Of a DNA stretch of 64,000 nucleotides, positions 45,928 to 56,400 are shown in pieces (the stretch's first letter is position 1; every line of letters begins with the position of its first letter). The stretch comes from Bacteroidota bacterium (lineage in GTDB: Bacteria; Bacteroidota; Bacteroidia; Bacteroidales; JACABE01). The DNA lies in the NCBI GenBank assembly GCA_013377005.1, contig JACABE010000001.1, positions 87,307 to 151,306 of the forward strand, read 5' to 3'. The notes beneath the pieces are model-generated. The model searched no databases, was not told where the DNA came from, and saw only the letters and a list, made by a program, of their open reading frames with translations. The position numbers were made by a program, and so were the translations under genes.

Positions 45928-46871
45928 TAGAAGGAAATTTTTGAAAGTTCTTTTTTTGCAAAATTGTATTCGTGCATAATTTCTTCAATAACTTTGGCTG
46001 CAGGCTTTATTGTATTAATTATTGCTGCAATCTGTCCTATTTCAAGTTCACCTTCATCCAGTTCACCTTCAAACATACCTCTTCTAGAACGTCCTTTACC
46101 CAATAATTCAGATATTTGTTCTGATGATGCTCCTGTATTTTCAATATATTCCACATCATTGAAAAATTTATTTTTAATCAACCTAACAGGCATAAGTTTT
46201 TTCATCGAAAGCATGGTTCCACCATCTCCTGTTTCGAGTATTGATTTTTTAAAGTTTTCATGAGCTGATGATTCTGTTGTAGCAACAAAACGACTGCCTA
46301 TCTGAACACCTTCAGCTCCTAAAGCAAAAGCCGCAAGCATTCCTCTTCCTGTTGCAATACCTCCAGCTGCAATCAAAGGTATTTTAATTTGCTTTTCAAT
46401 TATAGGAATTAAAACCATAGTAGTTGTTTCTTCCCTACCATTATGCCCACCTGCCTCAAATCCCTCAGCAACAATTGCATCAACACCTGATTCTTCACAT
46501 TTCAAAGCAGATTTTACATTGGCAACTACATGTACAACTGTAAGTCCTTTTTCTTTCAGAAATGGAGTCCATTTTGCAGGATTACCGGCTGATGTGAATA
46601 CTATTTTAACACCTTCGGCAATAAGCATTTTAAAAAGATCTTCATTGCCATGGAAAAGCAAAGGTACATTTATACCAAAAGGTTTATCTGTAGCAGCTTT
46701 GCACTTTCTTATTTGTTCCTGAATCACATCAGGTTTCATTGAACCAGAACCGATTAATCCTAACCCTCCGGCATTGCTTACTGCAGAAGCTAATTCCCAG
46801 CCGCTGCACCAAATCATTCCCCCTTGAATAATTGGATATTGTATGTTAAATAATTCGCAAATCCGGTTCAT
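45927..46871 (-). CDS. Nitronate monooxygenase / FabK-like FMN oxidoreductase
   Basis: A 314-aa TIM-barrel flavoprotein of the 2-nitropropane dioxygenase family. FMN-site segments are IIQGGMIWCSGWELASAVSNAG at the N terminus (first half shown by residues 14-35), EGFEAGGHNGREE with H143, AAGGIATGRGMLAAFALGAEG and IGSRFVATTES. True nitronate oxidation is not implied: family members in acyl-CoA clusters may be enoyl reductases or of unknown role. Coupled to the hydrolase gene. Confidence 0.88.
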   Translation of the reverse strand: MNRICELFNIQYPIIQGGMIWCSGWELASAVSNAGGLGLIGSGSMKPDVIQEQIRKCKAATDKPFGINVPLLFHGNEDLFKMLIAEGVKIVFTSAGNPAKWTPFLKEKGLTVVHVVANVKSALKCEESGVDAIVAEGFEAGGHNGREETTTMVLIPIIEKQIKIPLIAAGGIATGRGMLAAFALGAEGVQIGSRFVATTESSAHENFKKSILETGDGGTMLSMKKLMPVRLIKNKFFNDVEYIENTGASSEQISELLGKGRSRRGMFEGELDEGELEIGQIAAIINTIKPAAKVIEEIMHEYNFAKKELSKISF

Positions 46872-46888
46872 AATGAGAAATTCAGATA

Positions 46889-48133
46889 CTATTCTGCTAA
46901 TTTATAAACGATAGAAACCAGACTTTTATCATCACCACCCATATTAACAGTCAAACCATAAGGTCTTTCAGGATAAATTTCAATTTGGTTATCACCTGCA
47001 TTTCCTGTTAATTGTTCCCATATTGTAATTGCCTGATGTACGCCGGTTGCTCCAGTAGGATGCCCCCAACCTATTAAACCACCAGTTGTGTTAAATGGAA
47101 TTTTTCCGGTACGAGAAGTATGACCTTCGAGTACAAAATCAGGTCCTTTGCCATGCTCAGCAAAACCAATGGCTTCGGTAGCCATTACTCCGGCAATTGT
47201 AAAACAATCGTGACATTCAACTGTTGCCAATTGTTCCTTAGTAATTCCAGCGTTTCCAAAAGCTTTTTGAACTGCGGCTTTTGTTGTTGATAATACAGTA
47301 TAATCATCAGGTGCTTTGGTTATATCTTCTTCTGCCTGACCAAAACCTATAATTTCAACAGCTTGATTTTTGGGAATTCCACATCTTTTTAAGCCTATTT
47401 CCGATACAATAGCAATAGCAGATGCACCATCAGAAACCTTAGAACAATCATAAACATTGATACTATCTAAAAAGCTTCTGCCGTTTGGTTCCATCATACC
47501 CAATGCATTAAGATCTTTGGCTGTATTTTGATATTCCTGAGCTGTAGGACAAAGACGAGCATTTTCGATAGCATTTACAAACCATTTTGCCATTGCCATA
47601 CGAGTTTTTTCTTTACCAAATTTTTCGTAATATACTTTGGCTCTATCACTGAATTTACCTGGGAAAAAATAAGCATGTCCATCTTTACGCTCTTTAGCCC
47701 ATCCAGCAGCTGCCAGATAATCGGCACAATAAATAGCCTTTACAGTATTCTGAACTTCAACGCCCATTACTAAGACTACATCCGCAGTTTCGGCAAGTAT
47801 CGATCTCATACCTGTAACCAAAGCAAGAGCTCCTGTAGCACATGCTCCTTCTACCCTTATTGCGGGTTTGTGGCGTAAACCTTCATCAATAAATGGGAAA
47901 AATGCCCCCATATTTGCCTGACGATTGAAACGGGAAGCAATAAAATTACCTATAACTGCCTCATCCACATTCTGAGCACCACCGATTTTTTGCAAAACGG
48001 CTTGTCCTGCTTCTTTCATATATTCTTCCAACCCGGGACGTTCTTTTTTCGGATTAAATTCTTTTCTTCCAGTTCCCATCGAAATGGTATTATAACCAGC
48101 AACCATATATATTTTTTTTCTTAATTTCTGCAT
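46889..48133 (-). CDS. Thiolase, SCP2-type
   Basis: A 414-aa thiolase-fold protein. Catalytic Cys98 is in VEGACATGALAL; further motifs are ATVECHDCFTIAG and GGLIGWGHPTGATG. The HDCF form and the Gly-His-Pro motif mark the sterol-carrier-protein-type/nondecarboxylating thiolase group rather than FadA. Cleaves 3-oxoacyl-CoA with CoA, or runs the reverse. The start is supported by an AAGGAG site 9 bases upstream. Follows the 3-hydroxyacyl-CoA dehydrogenase gene by 19 bp. Confidence 0.92.
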   Translation of the reverse strand: MQKLRKKIYMVAGYNTISMGTGRKEFNPKKERPGLEEYMKEAGQAVLQKIGGAQNVDEAVIGNFIASRFNRQANMGAFFPFIDEGLRHKPAIRVEGACATGALALVTGMRSILAETADVVLVMGVEVQNTVKAIYCADYLAAAGWAKERKDGHAYFFPGKFSDRAKVYYEKFGKEKTRMAMAKWFVNAIENARLCPTAQEYQNTAKDLNALGMMEPNGRSFLDSINVYDCSKVSDGASAIAIVSEIGLKRCGIPKNQAVEIIGFGQAEEDITKAPDDYTVLSTTKAAVQKAFGNAGITKEQLATVECHDCFTIAGVMATEAIGFAEHGKGPDFVLEGHTSRTGKIPFNTTGGLIGWGHPTGATGVHQAITIWEQLTGNAGDNQIEIYPERPYGLTVNMGGDDKSLVSIVYKLAE

Positions 48134-48142
48134 GATAATTTT

Positions 48143-48148
48143 CTCCTT
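48143..48148 (-). promoter_or_regulatory. Ribosome-binding site AAGGAG for the thiolase gene
   Basis: Read on the minus strand, 9 bases ahead of the ATG at 48133. It decides between this start and an in-frame ATG nine codons later. Confidence 0.65.
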
Positions 48149-48152
48149 AATA

Positions 48153-49487
48153 TTATTTCATATAATCATTGATTGGACCATAAGCATGGAAAAATCCGGT
48201 TTTTAAAACAGTATTTACATCTTCGTACGTAAATGCTACATTATCTTCAACCAATTTTTCGGATATTTCTTTAGAACGGATAAAATATTTAACAGCAAGT
48301 TCAGCACCCATTGTTTTCATTCCTTTTAATTCGGAGAAATAGGATTTAAAATATTCATCCATAGGTTTACCAACAACAGCTTTCCATGGTTTTATCGTAA
48401 CATGCAAACCGCCTAACAGATTGTCGCAATTTGTTTGTATTGCAGCTATTTCAACATATTCTTTTTTATTTATATCATAAATGGCAACTACTTTTCCTTT
48501 TTCATATTTAATGAAACCGTCTTTTTGAGAACCATCAGAATTTTGTCCGCCTTTTACACCCAATTCCAACATTTTATCCAATAAATTACTATGTAAATCT
48601 TCATTTGGTAAATAAGGATTCATTACGCTCATGATATAGCTGCATACATCTATACCCACATAATCTATAAGTTGGAAAATCCCCATAGGTCTGATTAAAA
48701 ATTCCTGACTTACTTTGTTTATCATATAAACAGCTTCGGCAAAAGAATAATCTTTGGTGAGTTTTTCAGCTTCGGTAATACCATGTAAGGCATCACGCAT
48801 AAAATGTCCGTTACCGATAAATCCTGCAAAATCTTTTGAAGGAACCACTGTTTTTCTTAAATTCTTTGAAAATTGAACTGCAAAATCATGTAATTCGGGC
48901 AGAGTATATTCACCTTTTATTATTTCAACAAGTTTTTGAACAGCTGGTGGGTTATAAAAATGAACTCCTAATACCCTTCCATTTAACCCTGCTTTTTTAT
49001 CTAATTCACTTATAGGAATAGATGATGTGTTGGTAAAAAACCAAGGTTGAAACTTATTATTTTCATTGATTTGTGAAAATATTTTAGCTTTAAGTGCAGG
49101 ATCTTCTTTAATTGCTTCAAATATCAATGTTGAATTATAGGTAACTTCCAAACTTGTGCTCGGACGAATAATCAACATTACATCGTTGATATATTCATTG
49201 ATTATTTCACTGTTTTCAATTAAATCGGCACGTTTTGCATAAATGCTACGTAACTGATTTACTTTTTTCTCGGCAGCTTTTAATACCTGACTTCTAATAT
49301 ATTTCATAAGACCGAATAAAGCTTCGCTTGAAACATCCACAGCATTTAATACAAAGCTTTGTCCTTTATTTTCGGGTTGCATGCTAATTTCAGCCATTTC
49401 GAGAGCTGTAAGTAGTAATATACCACTACCCATTTTACCGGCAGCTCCTAAAACTGATACATTTTTTAATCGTTCTGAATAACTCAT
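48153..49487 (-). CDS. 3-hydroxyacyl-CoA dehydrogenase
   Basis: A 444-aa protein, longer than the ~290 aa of single-function enzymes and similar to the dehydrogenase part of FadB. NAD-binding GAAGKMGSG at 14-22, catalytic-region LGVHFYNPPAV with H176, then two C-terminal helical domains (about 205-300 and 380-444). Oxidises 3-hydroxyacyl-CoA with NAD. The hydratase is encoded separately by the gene upstream. Confidence 0.93.
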   Translation of the reverse strand: MSYSERLKNVSVLGAAGKMGSGILLLTALEMAEISMQPENKGQSFVLNAVDVSSEALFGLMKYIRSQVLKAAEKKVNQLRSIYAKRADLIENSEIINEYINDVMLIIRPSTSLEVTYNSTLIFEAIKEDPALKAKIFSQINENNKFQPWFFTNTSSIPISELDKKAGLNGRVLGVHFYNPPAVQKLVEIIKGEYTLPELHDFAVQFSKNLRKTVVPSKDFAGFIGNGHFMRDALHGITEAEKLTKDYSFAEAVYMINKVSQEFLIRPMGIFQLIDYVGIDVCSYIMSVMNPYLPNEDLHSNLLDKMLELGVKGGQNSDGSQKDGFIKYEKGKVVAIYDINKKEYVEIAAIQTNCDNLLGGLHVTIKPWKAVVGKPMDEYFKSYFSELKGMKTMGAELAVKYFIRSKEISEKLVEDNVAFTYEDVNTVLKTGFFHAYGPINDYMK

Positions 49488-49548
49488 TTTCCTTGTTTAA
49501 TTAATTGTTTATTAAATTCTTCGTCAATTAATGACTTTTTAAAATATT

Positions 49549-50319
49549 TTACCAATTGGGTTTACGTTTTTCAAGAAATGCATTCATGCCTTCACCCGAC
49601 TCACCATTCCCAAAACTATTACCAAAAACCTCTGCTTCAAGTTTACATGCCTCATTAAAAGGCATATTATATCCCTCTCTGGTAACTTGTTTCACATTTT
49701 GAACAGATAGTTTCCCCTTTTCGGAGATTTTCTTAGCAATTTCCATAACTACGTTCATTAATTCTTCTGCTTCAACCACTTTCTGAACCAATCCTATTCT
49801 TAATGCTTCCTCCGCAGAAATAACTTCTGCAGTTGTGAGCAAATACAATGCATTCCCCATGCCTGTTAATCTTGAAAGTCTTTGAGTGCCAGCATATCCG
49901 GGAATTAATCCAAGATTTACTTCTGGTTGTCCGAATTTTGCTTTATTACTTGCAATTCTGAAATCACAAGACATAGCTAATTCGCAACCACCCCCCAATG
50001 CAAATCCATTTACAGCAGCTATTACAGGAATATGTAATGATTCAAGCCGATTAAAAACATTCTGACCCTTGATTGAAAAAACTGAACCTTGTTCCTGATT
50101 CATGTTTGCCATTTCAGCAATATCAGCACCAGCTACAAAAGATTTTCCTTCGCCAGTTATTACAAGAATCCTTACTTCAGGTTGCTTTGTCAAAACAGTT
50201 AGAAACTCATCAATTTCGTCAAACACTTTAGAATTTAAGGCATTGAGAGCTTCCGGTCTGGAAATTGTAAGAACAGCAATCTTTTCAGATATATTAACTT
50301 TAATTGTTTTGTAGCTCAT
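49549..50319 (-). CDS. Enoyl-CoA hydratase (crotonase family)
   Basis: A 256-aa crotonase-fold protein with oxyanion-hole segments FVAGADIAEM and NGFALGGGCELAMSCDF. The two catalytic glutamates of true hydratases are present, E113 and E133 (FGQPEVNLGLIPG). Hydrates 2-enoyl-CoA. First gene of the nine-gene acyl-CoA operon. A perfect FNR-like palindrome lies 86 bp upstream of its start. Confidence 0.95.
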   Translation of the reverse strand: MSYKTIKVNISEKIAVLTISRPEALNALNSKVFDEIDEFLTVLTKQPEVRILVITGEGKSFVAGADIAEMANMNQEQGSVFSIKGQNVFNRLESLHIPVIAAVNGFALGGGCELAMSCDFRIASNKAKFGQPEVNLGLIPGYAGTQRLSRLTGMGNALYLLTTAEVISAEEALRIGLVQKVVEAEELMNVVMEIAKKISEKGKLSVQNVKQVTREGYNMPFNEACKLEAEVFGNSFGNGESGEGMNAFLEKRKPNW

Positions 50320-50404
50320 GGAAAAAATTTGTAATTATTTAAATAACATATTGTTTAATAAAATATCTAAACAATGAAATATTAAAATAGTTGAACAAAT
50401 CTTA

Positions 50405-50418
50405 TTGATATAAATCAA
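50405..50418. promoter_or_regulatory. Perfect FNR-like box TTGAT-ATAA-ATCAA
   Basis: All ten defined positions of TTGAT-N4-ATCAA match. It is centred about 92 bp before the enoyl-CoA hydratase start, a plausible promoter-proximal location. The presumed regulator is the Crp/Fnr protein at 2395-3090 or a relative elsewhere. Confidence 0.65.
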
Positions 50419-50571
50419 TATTTTTAACTACTTTAGTTCAAAAAATGATTCATTAATCTTTATAGATTGAATGGAGTGTGGAAAATATAAAAAATCATTT
50501 TGAAAATAAGATACAACCAAAATAAATAAAATCTTGTCATATTATTAATACCCATAATTATTTGATTACTA

Positions 50572-50606
50572 AAGAGCTCCCTCGATATACTATTGAGGTG
50601 GCTCTT
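50572..50606. other. Imperfect hairpin
   Basis: Arms around 50572-50583 and 50595-50606 pair with one mismatch and a possible G-U. No clear T-run follows. Role unclear; may be part of a terminator or leader. Confidence 0.3.
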
Positions 50607-50696
50607 ATAGTTTAAAATCCGGTATTTATTTAGTGGCTATATAAAATACAGATAGTTAATAATAAAATAAATAAGAAGTGATTTCTTAAAATACAA

Positions 50697-50727
50697 AAAG
50701 GTCTGTATCATTATGATACAGACCTTT
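50697..50727 (-). terminator. Terminator of the SusC/D locus
   Basis: A 14-bp perfect stem (50697-50710 with 50714-50727) with a T-rich tail on the minus strand, just after the last lipoprotein gene. Confidence 0.82.
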
Positions 50728-50746
50728 CTTAATTAATAGAAATTTA

Positions 50747-51187
50747 TTATTGTTCAAAACCTGTCTGACGTTTACCTTGGCAGACATATATTTTACCGGG
50801 ATCAGAAACCCACTCAAGCTCCATATAAATATTATCACCACTAACAGATCCATTTTTAATTGTAGTAGAATCATTAAGGAGTATATCAATACCTTTCGTA
50901 ACAGAGAATGTATTTCCGCTTAGATTAGCTTTAACTTTAAAAGTCCAAAATTGCTTGTTATCATCAATCCAAATTCCATCGTGATTTGCAGAATTATAAA
51001 CAGTGAGGATTGTTGGATCTGGTAAAGCAAGACTTCCTCCTTGTGTCCATGTAACTACATAGGTTCCGCATACAGGATAAGAGGAATCAAAAGTTTGAGA
51101 ATCTTTCCATTTATCATCTTTTTCACAGGAGAGTGCAATTACCAGTGTGAAAATAAACAGTATTCCAAAAATTATTTTATTTTTCAT
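50747..51187 (-). CDS. Lipoprotein of the SusC/D locus, PF12888-like
   Basis: A 146-aa protein with an SPII signal (lipobox ALSC, Cys21) and a single beta-rich domain with SYPVCGTYVVTWTQGG and FWTFKVKANLSGNTFSV. This looks like the lipid-binding putative hydrolase family seen in SusC/D loci, but no catalytic motif is evident. Fourth and last gene of the locus. Likely a surface lipoprotein helping substrate capture. Confidence 0.72.
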   Translation of the reverse strand: MKNKIIFGILFIFTLVIALSCEKDDKWKDSQTFDSSYPVCGTYVVTWTQGGSLALPDPTILTVYNSANHDGIWIDDNKQFWTFKVKANLSGNTFSVTKGIDILLNDSTTIKNGSVSGDNIYMELEWVSDPGKIYVCQGKRQTGFEQ

Positions 51188-51229
51188 TTTTATATATTTT
51201 AAATTTAAAAATAGAATTAATTATAAAAA

Positions 51230-51919
51230 TTAAGGTTTTGGTTCAAGGAAGAATGCAGCAGCAACAGCTGATCCACCCAAAGTCAATTTGTAGGTAAACT
51301 TACCTGCAACACTAACAGTACCCGTGCTGGCTGTCATAAAACATGCACCCCAGGGAGATGTAAAGTCTACACTTGCATTGTCAATGGTTTTGTCAGAATT
51401 CACACGAATAATTCCAGGACAATGGTAAGCAACGCCATAACCTCTCCATACTTCGTAATATCTGGCAAACATATCCGTACAAAAATAAACACCAGGTATA
51501 GATGTTTTAACTAAATAAACAGTTCCATCCCCCAATTCATTGGAATAACTTGTTCCACGTCCTCCTTCGTAAGCACCTGCATAATTGGTAGTTCCGTCAC
51601 CGGTAACTCCAACTACCCATACAACTCTACTGGCGATTGATGGAAATCCATCCGAATTAACGGCTTTATAGGACAATTCATATCTGCCGGCAACAGCAGT
51701 ATTCACTGTACCTGAAATTGTATAAGGGTCGCCTGTACTTACTGTTACACCCGGATCAACCCATATAGATCCAGTTGCAATCACTGTATCTATGAGGCCT
51801 TTCATGCTTAAAACTGCATAAGTAGTAACTTTTGATACATCTTTGGAATCCTTTTTACAGCTCATAATAGATACTGACAGCAAAAGGATGACTATTAATA
51901 TTATATTATTTTTTTTCAT
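51230..51919 (-). CDS. DUF5011/DUF5012-type lipoprotein of the SusC/D locus
   Basis: A 229-aa protein with an SPII signal (lipobox IMSC, Cys21). It has an Ig-like DUF5011 domain (about 35-110; TGSIWVDPGVTVSTGDPY then GRYELSYKAVNSDG) followed by a beta-barrel-like DUF5012 domain (about 115-229; GTVYLVKTSIPGVYFCTDMF). In other loci these proteins are encoded next to SusD and bind ligands at the surface. Gap of 26 bp to the susD-like gene. Confidence 0.8.
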   Translation of the reverse strand: MKKNNIILIVILLLSVSIMSCKKDSKDVSKVTTYAVLSMKGLIDTVIATGSIWVDPGVTVSTGDPYTISGTVNTAVAGRYELSYKAVNSDGFPSIASRVVWVVGVTGDGTTNYAGAYEGGRGTSYSNELGDGTVYLVKTSIPGVYFCTDMFARYYEVWRGYGVAYHCPGIIRVNSDKTIDNASVDFTSPWGACFMTASTGTVSVAGKFTYKLTLGGSAVAAAFFLEPKP

Positions 51920-51945
51920 ATTAATTTTTTTTTAAGGTTTAATAA

Positions 51946-53475
51946 TTACGGTTTAGCATCCCACCACACTCTTTTGTTGATAGATTCCAAAGCAGGAGTA
52001 TTAGGATTTCTTCTGCGTTCAGATTCCGTAAACAATAATCGTTTTGGGAAAAGACTTCCGGTAGCACTGTTAACAGAAATTGTAAACTGACCTTCTACAT
52101 GTACATAACCTACGCTTCCTGGTTTGTTAGCATTTTCTACAGGATAATGTGTACGGTTGTGTTCAAGGAAAGCTTCCAGACCCTGATTATTGGTCATGGC
52201 TATCCATTTCTGAACAATAATGCTTTGCAATTTGTTTTCAAAATTACCAGCTGTAGGATAAGCGTATCTTCCGCCCACTGCATAAAGAGGTGCTGCCCCA
52301 GTTGCGCCAAGTCTTGTAAACGAAGCTTCAATTCCTGCTTCATACTTTGCTTTTGCATTTCCGCTTAAGCCATATCTTTCGATAGCTTCAGCCTGTAAGA
52401 AATAACTTTCTGCTTCACTCATAAAATAAACAGCATCCAAAGCACCTAATACCGGAGTAGATAGATTGGCAATATTTGCACCGGTCGGGAAAGTTGTATT
52501 GAAATAATCTCCCTGAACCAAACAATTATATACTGCAGGTGATTTTGTGTTTTTATTTATTAATAAAGGCATACGTGGGTCTGCAACACTATCCAGAATT
52601 GAAAAAATAGTATTACTCATCGAAATATTTCCTGATAATCTGTCAATAAATGTTTCATAACATGGATTGCGTTTGTTTTGTTGGCTAGCAAAAATTGCAA
52701 TCTTTGCATCGGCAGTCAAAAAAGGTGCATTAGCTGTAAACATAGATTGAATACCTGCTGAAGCAATAGCAGGGCGAACATAACATTGACGTAAATAAAT
52801 TTTTAATTTCAATGTATTAACAAACTGCTCCCATTTATCCATATCTCCGCCAAAAATAATATCATCAGTGCCAGGTTTTACAGCAGTAGCTGTTGGATTT
52901 GCACTGCTTTTAAACGTTTTGTAGTCATAGCTTAATGCTTCGTTTAAAGATGTAATCAGACCATCATATACAGCAGAACCGTTGTCGTATTTAGGGGTAA
53001 GGTTTCCTGTTGCGCCTTGCAATGCTTCTGTGTAAGGAATTTTGTCGTATAAATCGGCAAGTACCTGATAGGTATATGCCTGCATAGCTGTTGCCATTAA
53101 ATAATAGCTCCAGTTTCCATTGCTTTTAGCCAAATTTCTGACATATTGATAATCATTTAAAGCACCTGAGTACAATTCACCCCATTGGCGTTCATCAAAA
53201 TCGCTGGTTTGAAGATTGTAAGAATCAATTTCTCTCCATTGAGGAGCTCCTATTGCTTGAGTCCAGTGTTGCGACCAAAACCCGCCTAATAATTGATAAT
53301 AACCACCTATTACATAAGCAGAAGAGCCCACTGCAGCAGGAAATGTTAACTGAACAGTAGATTCTGCAGAACGGCTGGGATCATGGTTTACATCCATAAA
53401 ATCTTTCTCACAACTTGCAAAAACAAAAAGCAATATGAGAAGCATCCATTTATTATATTTTAATATATTTTTCAT
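51946..53475 (-). CDS. SusD/RagB-family nutrient-binding lipoprotein
   Basis: A 509-aa protein with an SPII signal (lipobox FASC, Cys22) and a SusD-like_2-type TPR helical fold: VNHDPSRSAESTVQL near the N terminus, YFMSEAESYFLQAEAIERYG in the TPR region, and LLFTESERRRNPNTP near the C terminus. Forms the lid of the SusC transporter encoded 20 bp upstream. No glycosidase, protease, sensor or ECF-sigma gene accompanies it, so the imported nutrient cannot be named. Confidence 0.92.
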   Translation of the reverse strand: MKNILKYNKWMLLILLFVFASCEKDFMDVNHDPSRSAESTVQLTFPAAVGSSAYVIGGYYQLLGGFWSQHWTQAIGAPQWREIDSYNLQTSDFDERQWGELYSGALNDYQYVRNLAKSNGNWSYYLMATAMQAYTYQVLADLYDKIPYTEALQGATGNLTPKYDNGSAVYDGLITSLNEALSYDYKTFKSSANPTATAVKPGTDDIIFGGDMDKWEQFVNTLKLKIYLRQCYVRPAIASAGIQSMFTANAPFLTADAKIAIFASQQNKRNPCYETFIDRLSGNISMSNTIFSILDSVADPRMPLLINKNTKSPAVYNCLVQGDYFNTTFPTGANIANLSTPVLGALDAVYFMSEAESYFLQAEAIERYGLSGNAKAKYEAGIEASFTRLGATGAAPLYAVGGRYAYPTAGNFENKLQSIIVQKWIAMTNNQGLEAFLEHNRTHYPVENANKPGSVGYVHVEGQFTISVNSATGSLFPKRLLFTESERRRNPNTPALESINKRVWWDAKP

Positions 53476-53495
53476 TTTTATATATTTTTAAATTA

Positions 53496-56400
53496 TTAAA
53501 AAGTAAAACGTAAACTTGCACCAATGCTTCTTGTAGTAGGTGCTGCACTATATTCACCATAATCAGCATTCAAATCGTTACCAAATGTAGTTAATTCAGG
53601 ATCAATGAATTTATTATCTTCTGGAGTAAATAATAATAAATTACGTCCAATAATACTAAATGAAGCATCACCAAATGGTGTTTTTGCTAACCATTTTTTG
53701 GGGAAAGTGTAGGTTAATACAACTTCACGGAGTTTAATAAACGATTTATCAATTAACCATTCGCGAGAAAAGTTTCCTGCACCTCTTTTTTGATCGTAAT
53801 ATTGATACAATGTTGCTGATTCGTGAGAAATTGCAACAGTATTTTCTGTATATCCTGTAATAGCACCATTTGCATCATAAATTGCTTGAACAGAATTAGG
53901 AATAATAAAAGGTTGGCGATCATTATATGTTGTTGCTGGAGCAGTTCCAGCGAAATACATCATTTCTTTGGTACGTGAATACATTAAACCACCTTGTCGG
54001 ATATCAAATGAGAAAGACAATGATAAATTTTTGTAAGAAAGATTGTTAGAAATACCTGCCATCCAATCATACTGAGAGCTTCCTAAAATTTGATTTACAG
54101 GATTTGCAACAGGCAAACCACTTCCATCAACTACAATATGCCCCTGAGGATCTGTTAAAGCTACAGCTCCTTCATACATTCCTAAAGGTTGTCCCGGTAC
54201 TGCTACAAAACCGATACTACTTGTTCCTCCTAAATCTACTTTTGTAAGCTCAGCATTTAATTCTTCAAGTTTGTTGTAGTTTTTTGAGAAATTTACAGAA
54301 ATTTCCCATTTGAAATTTGCATTTTTTAATGGAGTTCCCTTGATTAAGATTTCTACACCTTTATTTGAAATTTTACCTAAATTCATCGTTTGGTATTTGT
54401 ATCCACTTGAATAAGCCAAAGGAACCGGATAGATTAAATCTGTAGTGATTTTATTATAATACGTAAAATCAATCCCTATTCTGTTGTTTAAGAAACGTAA
54501 ATCAGTTCCAATTTCAAATTCTGATGTGATTTCTGGTTTTAAATTAGGATTTCCAATTGTATTTCCGACTGTTAATGCATTTATTCCACCCAATGGCCAA
54601 TCTAAACCACGATAACCATCAGCATAATTTGCCTGTGTAAAGGAATTAAAAATCAGATAAGGATTAGCATCATTGCCCACTTGTGCCCATCCCATTCTTA
54701 CTTTTCCAAACGGAATTATATTTGTAATTTCAGGATAAAATTCTGTGAAAACAAAGGATGCATTTACACCAGGGTAGAAAAATGAACGGTTTGCTTCAGG
54801 TAATGTGGATGACCAATCGTTTCTTGCATTTAACTGTAAGTTTAAATATTTTTTATAATTAAAATCAGCACTTAAATAAATACCGTAAAGCCTTCTCATC
54901 ATTGTAGCTTCTGCAACAGATGGTGTAGCTGAACTATTAGATAAATTATAAAAATAAGGGATATTTAAACCAATGACTTCGGTTGACAATGTTTTTGTAT
55001 TTCTTTGATTTACATTCCAACCTAACAATCCGCTAAATTCAATATCCTGATTGATACTATGGTTAACATTTAAAATTAAATCACTATTGAATTCACGGTT
55101 ATAATAGGTTTGTTCTGTAACCCTACCAGGATCATCACTATAGTCATTTCTTACGTAGTTAGTAATTGCTCTCCATTCTTTTAACTGTGAGTTGGCAACA
55201 TCAGAACCTACTTTCCAGCTTGCATTCATCCAGTCATTGAATTTATAGTCCAACCCAATGTTTCCAAAAACACGGTCTTCATTAAAATCGTTTCCATGTT
55301 CATTTAAAACATAATATGGATTAGCGGCATAACCATTATAATAATTGTCTAAATTATACCATTTATTATTGTAATCTTCCTGATCTACAATGCTAATATC
55401 TCTAGGTGTTTGCATGATATTATCATAAACTGATTGATCCTGGCCGGTTGGAACAAATTTGCTTTTTTTCTTCACATAAGAAATAGAACCTGAACTTGTA
55501 AAATTATTGTCTAATTTAGCTGTTCCTCTTAATGATAGTGTATTTCTTTTGTAACTGTCAGCATCTGTCGGAAAAATTCCATCAGCATTTATATTAGAAT
55601 AAGAAAAGAAATAACTTGATTTTTCACTTGAATTGGCAATAGAAATTGAATTATCAAATGAAGTACCTACATCAAAGAAATCTCTTACATTGTTTGGTAA
55701 TGCAACATAAGGTTTGATTTGTTGTTGATTGTTAACAACATGCCCCCATACCCTGTTAACGCCATCAAACTTTGGACCCCAACTGGTATTTTCAATTACA
55801 TCAGGTTTTCCATTAAAACCTTCTCCGAATTCATTTTGATAAGTTGGTAAACGCAAGGGTGTTTCTGTAAAAAATGTAGATGTAAATGTAACATCAGCTC
55901 CTTTTTTCTTAGTTGTTCTTACTTGGTCTTTCCCTTTTTTAGTTGTTATTACAATTACTCCATTAGCAGCTCTTGATCCATAAAGAATAGTTGCAGAAGA
56001 GCCTTTTAAGAAAGAAATACTTTCGATATCATCAGGATTGATATCATTACCTCTGTTACCGAAGTCAGTACCACCATTTAAATCTGTACTTCCAATAGAT
56101 GAGTTATTAATAGGCACACCATCCACAACATATAGAGCTTGATTGCTACCTGTTAATGAAGAAAAACCTCTGGAAATAACTCTGGTTGAAGCACCTGGAC
56201 TTGAAGAAGCTGTAGAAATATTTACACCGGCAACTTTTCCTTGTAAAGCATTCATAGGAGATCTGTCGCGAGATTTCATAATTTCATCAGAATTAATCTG
56301 AGTGGCTGAATAACCAAGATTTTTTTCTGCTTTTTTTATACCAATTGCCGTAACAACAACAGCATCAAGATTCATAACATCTGAAACCATTACTACGTCA

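Larger units (their letters stand above)
50320..50746. promoter_or_regulatory. Regulatory gap upstream of the acyl-CoA operon
   Basis: A 427-bp AT-rich gap. It holds the perfect FNR-like box at 50405-50418, an imperfect hairpin at 50572-50606 and the terminator of the SusC/D locus at 50697-50727. No gene seen. Confidence 0.55.
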
